Source: Anaerolinea sp. (GTDB taxonomy: Bacteria > Chloroflexota > Anaerolineae > Anaerolineales > Villigracilaceae). Taken from it: a DNA stretch of 64,000 nt. The position numbers and the translations under genes were made by a program. The stretch's first letter is position 1. Each line of letters opens with the position of its first letter. The stretch lies in NCBI GenBank assembly GCA_020723805.1, contig DYID01000001.1, forward strand, positions 1-64,000, read 5' to 3'. Below, piece after piece: positions 25,060 through 33,328 of the stretch. A model generated the notes under the pieces. That model had not been told where the DNA came from, did no database searches, and worked only from the letters and a program-made list of their open reading frames with translations.

Positions 25060-25213
25060 ATGCTCTTTACAAACATGTGCTTAAGGGCGTACTGGGCGTT
25101 CCCTAACGCCCGCTTGCGCTAGAGAGCGCAAAATGCGCAGAGACCTTTTTTGAAAGATTGCAACAAAGCAACTATAAGACCAAAGACTACGAGACTATAA
25201 GACTATAAGACTA
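25060..25213 (+). repeat. Repeat-rich gap before the lycopene cyclase gene
   Basis: Contains a GGGCGTACTGGGCGTT-CCCTAACGCCC hairpin-like segment and a degenerate GACTATAAGACT tandem tract (25165-25213) running up to the start codon. Confidence 0.55.
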
Positions 25214-26008
25214 ATGACTTACTTCGGCTTCCTCCTCCGCTTCCTCGTCCTCCCCATCCTTGTCCTCCTCGGTATCCACTACCTGCTCCCTCGCGCAGAC
25301 GGGGAACGGGCTGGGGTGAGGGTCAACCCGCGCGCCGTGTGGACTGCAATCGCCGTCCACGTCTTTCTCGCCGTTGCCTACACCACCCCCTGGGACAACT
25401 ACCTCGTTGCCACGGGCGTCTGGTACTACAACCCCAGCCTCGTGACGGGCATTGTCCTCGGCTACGTGCCGATTGAAGAATACACCTTCTTCGTCCTCGA
25501 AACGATTCTTTCAGGCTTGTGGTGGTGGTTTCTGGCGCGCCGCATCTCGCCGCCCATGCAAGAGTTCAAACCCAACAAATTACTTGTGTACCTGTCTGCG
25601 TGTGTACTTGTATTACTCTGGCTCCTCTTCACCGCCCTTTTCTTCTTCGGCGACATGAAATGGACCTACCTCTCCATCACCCTCTTCTGGGCATTGCCTG
25701 CGATTCTCCCGCAGCTGCTCTTCGGCGCGGACATCCTCTGGCATCGCCGTAAACTGGTCTTCTGGAGCATCCTCGTCCCTGGGACGTACCTCTCGCTGAT
25801 GGACATCCTCGCGCTCAAAGAGACCACGTGGTCCATCTCCCCGTCTCAGACCACAGGCATCCTCTTCTTCGGCATCCTGCCGCTGGAGGAGGTGGTCTTC
25901 TTCTTCATCACCAATGTCCTCATCATCTTCGGCATGACGCTGCTGCTTTCGGCGGAGGGACGTGCGCGCTTCGCGGAATGGAAGGCGCTCCTCCGCCCCG
26001 CTCACTGA
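25214..26008 (+). CDS. Fused lycopene cyclase (CrtYc-CrtYd type)
   Basis: 264 residues, about seven membrane segments. Two homologous halves each carry the cyclase motif: VPIEEYTFF (first half) and LPLEEVVFFFITN (second half), plus TPWDNY after the first segments. This is the heterodimeric-type cyclase joined in one chain, as in Myxococcus/Thermus-like or archaeal bifunctional proteins. Cyclises lycopene ends to beta- or epsilon-rings, giving the substrate for a P450 hydroxylase. An in-frame repeat (ADGERAGVRVN, residues about 28-38) enlarges the first loop. A GATCACT tandem tract follows the stop. Confidence 0.85.
   Translation: MTYFGFLLRFLVLPILVLLGIHYLLPRADGERAGVRVNPRAVWTAIAVHVFLAVAYTTPWDNYLVATGVWYYNPSLVTGIVLGYVPIEEYTFFVLETILSGLWWWFLARRISPPMQEFKPNKLLVYLSACVLVLLWLLFTALFFFGDMKWTYLSITLFWALPAILPQLLFGADILWHRRKLVFWSILVPGTYLSLMDILALKETTWSISPSQTTGILFFGILPLEEVVFFFITNVLIIFGMTLLLSAEGRARFAEWKALLRPAH
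25296..25325 (+). repeat. In-frame repeat inside the lycopene cyclase gene
   Basis: GACGGGGAACGGGCTGGGGT then GAGGGTCAA; reverse complement matches the CTCACCCC-AGCCC element at 57742 in the LLM gene. Confidence 0.6.
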
Positions 26009-26056
26009 TCACTGATCACTGATCACTGATTACTGATCACTGATTACTGATTACCC
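26003..26056 (+). repeat. GATCACT/GATTACT tandem tract
   Basis: About seven copies of CTGATCA or CTGATTA between convergent genes. A related tract (ACTGATTACTGTTC) lies at 60306-60392. Confidence 0.8.
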
Positions 26057-26057
26057 C

Positions 26058-26990
26058 CTACTTCTCCTCCGGCGCTTCGCGGACGATGTAGAGCGGTCTG
26101 CCTTTGGCTTCATCGTAGAGACGACCGATGTACTCGCCGAGGATGCCCAGCGAAATCAACTGTACGCCGCCGAGGAACAACACGGCGATGAGCGTGGTTG
26201 CCTGACCAAAGAACGCCTGCGAGCCGCTGGCGCGGAGGTAAATGACCACCGGAATGGCAAGGATGGCAATCCCCGCCGAGAAGAAACCAAAGAACGTGGC
26301 GACCTGCAAGGGGAAGTAGGAAAAACTGGTAATGGCATTGAGCGCCAGACGGAACATCTTGCGGAAGGGGTATTTCGTCTCGCCGGCTTTGCGGGCGGCA
26401 CGTTTGTACTCGATGCCGATCTGCTTGAAGCCCACCCATGCCGACATGCCGCGCAAAAAGCGGTGCCGCTCGCGCATGGAGTTCATCACGTTCACCACCT
26501 TGCGGTCCATCAGGCGGAAGTCGCCGGCATCGAGCGGGATTTTCACGTCGGTGATGCGGTAGATGAGACGGTAGAACAACGAGGCGGTCCACAACTTGAA
26601 CCACGATTCGCCCTCGCGTTCGGCGCGGACGGCGTACACCACCTCGTAGCCTTCCTTCCATTTTTCCGCCATTTGGGGGATGAGTTCGGGCGGGTCTTGC
26701 AAATCGGCGTCAATGATGACAACCGCCTCGCCGCGCGAATAATCGAGCCCGGCGGTCACCGCCAGTTGATGCCCGAAGTTGCGTGCGAAGATGACCGGGC
26801 GGACGTGTTCATCCTGTCTGGCGAGTTCGCGGATGAGTTCGGTCGAGCCGTCGCTGGAGCCATCGTCCACGAGGATGAGTTCCCAGGGCTGCCCCAAGGT
26901 TTTCATCACTTCGCTGACGCGGCGGTGAAGTTCGGGGAGGTTGTCTTTTTCGTTGTAAATGGGAGCGATGATGGAGTAGGTGATTTTCAT
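26058..26990 (-). CDS. Family 2 glycosyltransferase with two C-terminal membrane helices (GtrB/DPM-like)
   Basis: 310 residues. Catalytic GT-A domain: SIIAPIYNEKDNLPEL, ELILVDDGSSDGS, VVIIDADLQDPPELIP (DxD), and LDAGDFRLMDRKV. Two membrane helices near residues 235-300 match bactoprenol glucosyltransferases of the GtrB type. Likely moves a sugar from a nucleotide to undecaprenyl phosphate for cell-surface decoration. It ends 50 bp from the convergent lycopene cyclase gene. Upstream, 81 bp separate it from the AI-2E transporter gene. Confidence 0.9.
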   Translation of the reverse strand: MKITYSIIAPIYNEKDNLPELHRRVSEVMKTLGQPWELILVDDGSSDGSTELIRELARQDEHVRPVIFARNFGHQLAVTAGLDYSRGEAVVIIDADLQDPPELIPQMAEKWKEGYEVVYAVRAEREGESWFKLWTASLFYRLIYRITDVKIPLDAGDFRLMDRKVVNVMNSMRERHRFLRGMSAWVGFKQIGIEYKRAARKAGETKYPFRKMFRLALNAITSFSYFPLQVATFFGFFSAGIAILAIPVVIYLRASGSQAFFGQATTLIAVLFLGGVQLISLGILGEYIGRLYDEAKGRPLYIVREAPEEK

Positions 26991-27071
26991 GTCTTCTTTG
27001 AGCAGGATTCGGTTTGGGCGGAGAAGCGCTCCCTGAGGGCGGAGCAGGCGCCAGTCAGGGATGAGGCGGGA

Positions 27072-28232
27072 TCATTGTCCCTTTGCCTTGCGGAGTTTGA
27101 GACGTCCGCGTTTGGGCGGGCTGGTCTTTTCGGGCGGGGCGACAAACTGCGCGCCGTCGTCCTCGGCAAAGGCGGGCAGTCCCAGAATTTTGCGGCGCAG
27201 GTAGCGGATGATGATGGTCAGCGAGGCAACCACCGGCACGACCAGCAGCGCACCCAGAATGCCCTCCAGGATGGTGGCAACGATGATGATGATGAAGACC
27301 ACACCCTCGTTCATGTGGACACTGCGTCCCATAATCAGCGGGCGGAGGAAGACGTTTTTGATGCTGATCAGCACAAGGTACACCGCCACCACAATGCCCG
27401 CCACCCAAAAGTTGGAAAGCGGAATCCAAGTGGAGCCTTCGAGCAGCGCCACGCCCGCCGCGAGAAGCACCGCCAGGAACGGACCGACATCCGGCACGAG
27501 GGTGAACAAGCCCGCCACCATGCCCAGCACGAGCGCGCCGGGGATGCCCATGATGAGCCAGACGACAGTGAAGATGACGCCCACCACCAGCATCAGCACG
27601 ATTTGACCGCGCAGGTATGCCATCCAAATGTTTTTGACGCGGCGGTAGAGTTCGTCCACTTCTGCGCGATAGGGAGGCAGGACGAAGGAAAAGAGATTGA
27701 CGCGCATCTCGTGCCAGTGCATCAGCAGTAAATAGACGGTGACGATGATGACGAGAAACCACAGCACGCCCACCGAGGTGGTTTCGAGCAGGGAGAGGAA
27801 TTCTTCGGGCAGGGGGGTTAGAAAGGCGTTTTCCAACTCCGCCAGACTGCGCCCCCAGCCTTCCAAGTGAAAGACAAGGCTTCCAAAGTACACCGGTCTT
27901 GAAAGGGTGGCGGCTACCTGGCGCGAGAGGTCGAGCAGGTCTTCCACAACGATGCGCATTTCGTCATAAAAGATGGGCGTCATGGCAGCTGGCACACCCA
28001 CCAGCAAAATCAAAGCGGAGAAGAACACCATGTTCACCGCCGCCGGGTGCTTCATGTTGAAGCGTGCGCGCAGAAAATCCACCGCGGGGTTCAGGAGATA
28101 TGCCACAAAGCCGGCAATCACAAAATTGCGCACGGCTTCGCCCGCGTAAAATGTAAAGGCGACAAAGGCGGCAAACAGTAAAATGCCTGCCACATAACGA
28201 AACGTCGGCGACCATTGATTCGATTCGCTCAT
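27072..28232 (-). CDS. AI-2E family transporter
   Basis: 386 residues with about eight membrane segments in the usual AI-2E pattern: two near the N-terminus (LFAAFVAFTFYAGEAVRNFV, IAGFVAYLLNPAVDFL), a soluble-looking middle, then a C-terminal bundle with GALVLGMVAGLFTLVPDVGPF and GRSVHMNEGVVFIII. Family members export AI-2 or act as Na/H antiporters; the substrate is uncertain. The start ATG overlaps the thrC stop by 4 bp (ATGA), so the two are cotranscribed. The C-terminus is basic. Confidence 0.9.
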   Translation of the reverse strand: MSESNQWSPTFRYVAGILLFAAFVAFTFYAGEAVRNFVIAGFVAYLLNPAVDFLRARFNMKHPAAVNMVFFSALILLVGVPAAMTPIFYDEMRIVVEDLLDLSRQVAATLSRPVYFGSLVFHLEGWGRSLAELENAFLTPLPEEFLSLLETTSVGVLWFLVIIVTVYLLLMHWHEMRVNLFSFVLPPYRAEVDELYRRVKNIWMAYLRGQIVLMLVVGVIFTVVWLIMGIPGALVLGMVAGLFTLVPDVGPFLAVLLAAGVALLEGSTWIPLSNFWVAGIVVAVYLVLISIKNVFLRPLIMGRSVHMNEGVVFIIIIVATILEGILGALLVVPVVASLTIIIRYLRRKILGLPAFAEDDGAQFVAPPEKTSPPKRGRLKLRKAKGQ

Positions 28233-29497
28233 AGCAACTTTCGGACTGCCTCCAGAGTTGGTTCGATGACGGGTGCTTCCGTCACTGCCTGCATCGCGGC
28301 GCGGACATCCTTGAGTCCGCTGCCGGTATTCAGCACCAGGATGGGGTCTTCGCCTCCGACCACGCCGGAGCCTGCCGCTTTCACCAGCCCGGCATACGCC
28401 GCCGCCCCGGCCGGTTCGGCAAAGATGCCAACGCGGCCCAGTTCCGCAATGGCGCGAAGGATGTCCTCATCCGAGACGGTGATGTAGGTGCCGCCGGTTT
28501 CCTTTGCGGCGCGGATCGCTCTCACGCCGTCGCGCGGCAGGTCCACCGAGATGGAATCGGCGATGGTCTTTGCAGAGACGGGGGTGATGGTCTCGGTGTT
28601 CCCGTGAAAGGCGTTGGCAATCGCGGCAGAGCCTTCTGCCTGCACGCCGATGATGCGCGGCATGCGCGTCAGCCAGCCCAGTTGGAACAGGTCTTTGAAG
28701 CCCTTGTGAAGACCGGAGATGATGTTGCCGTCACCCACCGAGACGAAGACCGTCAGCGGATTGTGATCCACACCTTCGCCGATGCGTTTATGAAATTCGG
28801 GATGCACCCCATGCCACCATTCCCAGATTTCGAAGGCGGCGGTCTTCTTGCCCTCTGCCGTGAAGGGATTGTAGCCCGTGTTGCGGCAATACCAGCCGAA
28901 CTCATTGGCGCATTGGATGGTGAGGTCGAAGGCGTCGTCGTAGGTGCCGTCCACCAGAATGACTTTGGCGCCGAAGATGAGCAGCTGCGCCACTTTCGCC
29001 TGTGGAGCAGATTTGGGGGCGAAGATGACGGCTTTCTGTCCCGCCGCGGCTGCCATGCCCGCCAGCGCCGCACCGGCGTTGCCGGTGGAAGCCGTCACCA
29101 CCACCCTGGCTTTGATTTCGCGCGCGCGCGCCACCACAATGGCAGAGGCGCGGTCTTTGAAGGATGCCGTCGGGTTGCGCGATTCGTCCTTGAGCCACAG
29201 GTTTTGGAGGTCGAGTTTGGCGGCGAGGGAGGTCAGTTGAAAGACCGGCGTCCCGCCGGCGGCGTGGAGAGGAGTCGCTTCGCCCTGAGGGGCAGGGACG
29301 GGGATGAGCGGCGAGTAGCGCCAGAGGGACGGGTCGTGCCGGGAGAAGAGGTCTTCGGGGCGGTATTTGTTGCGGATGGCGTTGTAGTCGAGTACCACGT
29401 CGAGGTTCCCGCCGTCTTGCGGGCAGGTGTAGGTGATTTGAGCGGGGGCGTATTCCGCGCCGCAGATGGAACAACGATAGCCGGTGAACTTGCCCAT
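28229..29497 (-). CDS. thrC: Threonine synthase
   Basis: 422 residues from ATG 29497, preceded by AAGGAAA. An N-terminal zinc-ribbon-like segment (CSICGAEY, then TCPQDGG) precedes the PLP fold. PLP lysine in PTASFKDRASAIVV, phosphate-binding STGNAGAALAGM, and a late LNTGSGLKD motif are present. Converts O-phosphohomoserine to threonine. The N-terminal cysteine ribbon is typical of the shorter bacterial threonine synthase class. Related pyridoxal enzymes such as diaminopropionate lyase are less likely. Upstream lies a multi-hairpin gap. Confidence 0.88.
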   Translation of the reverse strand: MGKFTGYRCSICGAEYAPAQITYTCPQDGGNLDVVLDYNAIRNKYRPEDLFSRHDPSLWRYSPLIPVPAPQGEATPLHAAGGTPVFQLTSLAAKLDLQNLWLKDESRNPTASFKDRASAIVVARAREIKARVVVTASTGNAGAALAGMAAAAGQKAVIFAPKSAPQAKVAQLLIFGAKVILVDGTYDDAFDLTIQCANEFGWYCRNTGYNPFTAEGKKTAAFEIWEWWHGVHPEFHKRIGEGVDHNPLTVFVSVGDGNIISGLHKGFKDLFQLGWLTRMPRIIGVQAEGSAAIANAFHGNTETITPVSAKTIADSISVDLPRDGVRAIRAAKETGGTYITVSDEDILRAIAELGRVGIFAEPAGAAAYAGLVKAAGSGVVGGEDPILVLNTGSGLKDVRAAMQAVTEAPVIEPTLEAVRKLL

Positions 29498-29596
29498 AGA
29501 TGGTTTCCTTTTGATTTCCCCAATTGTACCCCGATGAAGCCGGCGGGGCGTAACCATCTTTGCGCGGGTGTGCACGCAAACCATGTCAGGCGCTCC

Positions 29597-29720
29597 GCAC
29601 GGGGATGAACCCCCGTGCTATTCGTACGAAGTCCCGCCAAGGCGGGACTAGTCCGCTTTCGCGAAGCGCCCTTTAGGGGAGCGGACTTTGTGATGATAGC
29701 CCGACGGCTTGTCGTCGGGC
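29597..29720. repeat. Cluster of four hairpins
   Basis: Four successive perfect stems: GCACGGGG/CCCCGTGC (29597-29618), AGTCCCGCC/GGCGGGACT (29630-29649), AGTCCGCT/AGCGGACT (29650-29687) and GCCCGACG/CGTCGGGC (29699-29720). The palindrome TTCGTACGAA sits between the first two and TTCGCGAA inside the third. Confidence 0.85.
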
Positions 29721-29874
29721 GGGCATTGACAAACTTTGCGCGGACACTCGCGCGGTGAGGCGTCGGGGAGAAAAGGTTGGGGAAACAGGAGCAAGCGCCG
29801 GTGAGGAGGGATGCGCGTCGAAATCAAATATCGAATTGTCATTCTTCTTTCATCCTTGTTGGGTGGTTTGCGGA

Positions 29875-29880
29875 TATAAT
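29875..29880 (+). promoter_or_regulatory. -10 box of the LacI-sensor kinase gene
   Basis: TATAAT 29 nt before ATG 29910; no convincing -35 box. Confidence 0.4.
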
Positions 29881-29909
29881 TTTCGCATCCTTCCGGGAGC
29901 CGCATCTTC

Positions 29910-32900
29910 ATGTCTTCATCCTCAAGAATCACAATCGGCGTTTTTGCTTCACAGGTGGGTCGCGCCTGGGGAGCGCAGTTTCTCGCGGGGGTGACCGATG
30001 CGGCGCAGGAATTGAACGTCAATCTGGTGCATTTCATCGGGGGAAAACTTTCGCCCACTCCAAACGGCGGCTCGAAGCCCTCCTTCGGTTTGTATGACTT
30101 GGCAGCGCCGGCGCAGTTTCAGGGTCTTTTGTTGACCGCCGATGTGGCGCACGGCGTGAGCGAGAAAGACCTTGAAACGTTCCGCGCTTTCTACGGAAGC
30201 ATCCCCATGGTGACTCAGTCGGTGCCGCTGGCGGGGGCGACGATGTTCATCCCCGACAATGTGCAGGGAATGAGCGCGCTCATCCGCCATTTGATCGAGC
30301 ATCACGGTTACAAGCGCATCGCGTTCATCCGCGGGCTGGCAGGGCAGATTGATGCCGACCAGCGTTTTCAGGCATACCGCGATGAACTCAAGGCGCACAA
30401 CCTGCGCTTCGACGAAAGACTGGTGGTGGACGGCGACTTCACGCCGGAGAGCGGACGCGAAGCGGTGCGAATTTTGCTGGAAGAGCGCGGCGTTCGGTTT
30501 CAGGCGGTGGCGGCGGCAAACGACCGCATGGCGTTTGGGGCGCTGGAGGCGCTGCAGCAGCGCGGCGTGCGCGTGCCGGACGACGTGGCTGTGACCGGCT
30601 TCGACGACCAGCGCGAGGCGCAGGCGTTGGGCGTGCCGCTGACCACGGTGCGGCAGTCGTTTTACACGGCGGGGAAGAATGCCCTGCAAACGCTGGTCAA
30701 CCGCATTCGCGGGAACACCGTCCAGCGGCAGGTGGTGACGCCCACCCAATTGCTCGTGCGCTGGTCGTGCGGCTGTCTGCCGGAGAACGTCCGTCAGGCG
30801 GCGGTGCCTCCGCGCGAGGTTGCCAAGACCGGCAAACTGGAAAACAAACGCGAAGCCGCCATGCGCGCTCTGCTGAATTCAGCCGGCGTCACCGCACAGG
30901 ACCCCGCCCTGCCGCAGTACCGTCAGGTCTTTGGGCGCGCCTGGGATGCCTTTTTGCTGGCATTGCACGAAAAGGCGACCAGCGACGATTTTTTGAAGAC
31001 CATCAACGCCATGATCGAGGTGATGCAGGGACAGAACCTGCCGCCGCTCATCTGGCATAACGTCCTTTCGATGATGCGCAAGTATGCCCTGGGCGGAATC
31101 ACCAACCCGATGGTGATGTTACATGCGGAGAATCTCTTTCAGCAGGCGCGTCTGCTCACCAGCGAACTTGCCCAGCGCTGGCAGGCGTATCAACGCCTGG
31201 CGCTGGAACAGCAGGAGGAACTGCTGCAGAACTTCAGTTTTTCGATGGCGCCCGCCATGAGCATTGACGAGATCGGCGCGGCAATCTCGAAGCACTTCCC
31301 CGAAATGGGTATCGAGCGCTGGTATGTGATGTTCTACAGCGACGTGAGCGCGCCGCAATCCATCACCGCGCCCGCGCCGGAAAGTTACCGCCTGCTCTTC
31401 CAATACGAGAACGCAAAATTCGAAGTGCCGCACAAGCCGGTTGCCCTGGGCACCGGTCAACTCGTGCCGCGCGGCAAGACTCCCGCCGACCACCGTTACA
31501 CCGCCGTCGTCATGCCCCTTACGCTGGCAAAGAACCGCTTCGGCTTCATGTGGGTGGAAATGGGACCGGCGGACTGGGAGGTATACGTCCGCATCCGCAA
31601 CCTGGTGAGCAGCGCCCTGCTGCGCACGATGCTGGTTTCGCAGAGGGAACAGGCGCAGAAGCAGGTGGAGCAGCTGCTGGCGGAGGCGCGCGAACGCGCG
31701 CAGGAACTGGCAATCGCCAAGGAATTTGCCGAAAGCATCGCGGCGGAAAACGCCAAACTCTATTCGAGCGAACAGGCGCGCCGCCGCGCGGCGGAGGCGC
31801 TCAGCCGCGCCTCGCGGCAGTTGTCGTCCCTCTCCACCGAGGCGGAAGTGCCGCAGCAGATCGTCGCCCAGTTGACTCAAATCATCCCGGTCGAGCGCTG
31901 CGCGCTCTTTTTGGAGGATGTCAACGGCGAACCGCGCCTGCGCGGGCATGTCGGTCTGCCCCAATATGTGCCGGTTGAAGACCTGTTTTACGAGGCGGAG
32001 GGCAGGAATCTCTATCATGCCATCGCGCGGCGGGGCGAACACCTGCTCATCGCCGATGTGAAAGCCGTGAACGGCTGGAAACAGCCCGAATGGCTGACGC
32101 TCGACCGCTCCTGGCTGGGCGTTCCGCTGTTTGCCAAGAACAAGGTCGTCGGTTTGCTGACCATGAGCCGCGCCGAGCCGGACGCCTTCAACTCCGATGA
32201 AGTGCTGCTTGCCAACACCTTTGCCGTGCAGGCGTCCATCGCCCTCGACAATGCCCGCTTGTACGACGACCTGAACCGCTTCAATCAAATGCTCGAGCGC
32301 ATGGTGGAACAGCGCGTGGACGAGCTCAACAAGGTCGTCAGCCGCCTCGAAAAACTCGACAAGAACAAAAGCGATTTCATCCAGGTGGCGGCGCACGAAC
32401 TGCGCACCCCTCTCACCGTCATCAAAGGTTACATGGGTATGCTCAAAGCCGCCGCTGCCATCCAAAACGACCCCACGCTGAAACTCGCCATGGACGGCGT
32501 GCTGCAAGGCACCGACCGCCTGCATCAGGTGGTCAACAGTATGCTCGACGTGGCGCGGCTCGAAAATCAGGTGTTGAACCCGCATTTCGAGAAGGTGACC
32601 CTCGGGACGCTCCTGCGCCTCATCCAGAAGGACTATGCCGCAGACCTGCAGGCGCGTCGTCTCACGCTCGAACTTGATCCTGCCATCAATGATTTGCCTC
32701 CCCTGCGGGCGGATTCGGAACTCCTGCTCAAGGCGCTGGACAACGTGGTGGTCAACGCCATCAAGTTCACGCCCGACGGCGGCTCGATTTCCATCAGCGC
32801 CTCGGTGGTGAGCAGTGAACGCGGCGACCTGTGCGAAATCCGCGTCCGCGATACCGGCATCGGCATCAACGACGCGGACAAGGAGATGATCTTCGAGAAA

Positions 32901-33098
32901 CTCTACCAGGTGGGCAAGGTGGAACTGCACTCCTCGGGCAGGACCAAGTTCAAGGGCGGCGGACCGGGCTTGGGTCTTGCCATTGCGGCGGGCATCGTGC
33001 GGGCGCATCAGGGGAAAATTTGGGTGGAAAGCCCCGGTTACGACGAGGAAAAACTGCCGGGCAGTACGTTCTTCATCCAGATTCCGCTGGCGAAATAG
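29910..33098 (+). CDS. Soluble histidine kinase with LacI-type ligand domain and GAF domain
   Basis: 1062 residues, no membrane segment. Residues about 8-290 form a periplasmic-binding-protein/LacI fold (ITIGVFASQVGRAWGAQF, NDRMAFGALEALQQRGVRVP, VTGFDDQREA) but without a DNA-binding helix-turn-helix. A long helical region with coiled coil (about 560-655) precedes a GAF domain (about 660-810). HisKA has H829 in AAHELRTPLTV; HATPase has DTGIGIND and GGGPGLGLAIAAGI. Such cytoplasmic LacI-sensor kinases suggest sugar or nucleoside sensing with phosphorelay output. No cognate response regulator is adjacent. The downstream neighbour is the CRISPR leader. Confidence 0.9.
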   Translation: MSSSSRITIGVFASQVGRAWGAQFLAGVTDAAQELNVNLVHFIGGKLSPTPNGGSKPSFGLYDLAAPAQFQGLLLTADVAHGVSEKDLETFRAFYGSIPMVTQSVPLAGATMFIPDNVQGMSALIRHLIEHHGYKRIAFIRGLAGQIDADQRFQAYRDELKAHNLRFDERLVVDGDFTPESGREAVRILLEERGVRFQAVAAANDRMAFGALEALQQRGVRVPDDVAVTGFDDQREAQALGVPLTTVRQSFYTAGKNALQTLVNRIRGNTVQRQVVTPTQLLVRWSCGCLPENVRQAAVPPREVAKTGKLENKREAAMRALLNSAGVTAQDPALPQYRQVFGRAWDAFLLALHEKATSDDFLKTINAMIEVMQGQNLPPLIWHNVLSMMRKYALGGITNPMVMLHAENLFQQARLLTSELAQRWQAYQRLALEQQEELLQNFSFSMAPAMSIDEIGAAISKHFPEMGIERWYVMFYSDVSAPQSITAPAPESYRLLFQYENAKFEVPHKPVALGTGQLVPRGKTPADHRYTAVVMPLTLAKNRFGFMWVEMGPADWEVYVRIRNLVSSALLRTMLVSQREQAQKQVEQLLAEARERAQELAIAKEFAESIAAENAKLYSSEQARRRAAEALSRASRQLSSLSTEAEVPQQIVAQLTQIIPVERCALFLEDVNGEPRLRGHVGLPQYVPVEDLFYEAEGRNLYHAIARRGEHLLIADVKAVNGWKQPEWLTLDRSWLGVPLFAKNKVVGLLTMSRAEPDAFNSDEVLLANTFAVQASIALDNARLYDDLNRFNQMLERMVEQRVDELNKVVSRLEKLDKNKSDFIQVAAHELRTPLTVIKGYMGMLKAAAAIQNDPTLKLAMDGVLQGTDRLHQVVNSMLDVARLENQVLNPHFEKVTLGTLLRLIQKDYAADLQARRLTLELDPAINDLPPLRADSELLLKALDNVVVNAIKFTPDGGSISISASVVSSERGDLCEIRVRDTGIGINDADKEMIFEKLYQVGKVELHSSGRTKFKGGGPGLGLAIAAGIVRAHQGKIWVESPGYDEEKLPGSTFFIQIPLAK

Positions 33099-33328
33099 GG
33101 AGGAACGCTCGTATGAACCTGCTCGAACGCGCCTTCCTCGACCGCCGCGTACCCCCCCGCCCGATTCGCCCGGTTTTGCCCGTTTTCAGCAGGGGGGTAC
33201 GCACACAGCGATTCGGATTGTCAATTTGGCAAACAGCGCAGGTTTTGGATGAAAATTCGGAATTTATGCGGTATAATGCCGCAGGTTCTGTTCACCCATT
33301 CGCCAGTTTTTTGCAGGCGAAAAACAGG
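33099..33328 (+). promoter_or_regulatory. Putative CRISPR leader
   Basis: 230-bp gap between the kinase stop and the first repeat. It contains TATAAT at 33272-33277, so transcription could begin about 45 nt before repeat 1, and a TTCGCC-GGCGAA hairpin at about 33299-33322. The degenerate terminal repeat is at the opposite end of the array, which supports this side as the leader. A small open frame from 33113 is not convincing. Confidence 0.6.

Larger units (their letters stand above)
29498..29909. other. Divergent gap with a cluster of hairpins
   Basis: Left part holds the thrC promoter region (TACAAT on the minus strand at about 29523-29528). The middle is the hairpin cluster 29597-29720. 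The right part is A/T-richer, with TATAAT at 29875-29880 serving the kinase gene. No ORF is supported here. Confidence 0.6.

Noticed and set aside
29597-29720. Riboswitch upstream of thrC
   Set aside because: The hairpins are simple perfect palindromes, lie upstream of the likely thrC promoter and show no conserved aptamer motif.
31119-33008. 629-codon minus-strand frame
   Set aside because: Antisense of the kinase HisKA/HATPase region; no recognisable domains.
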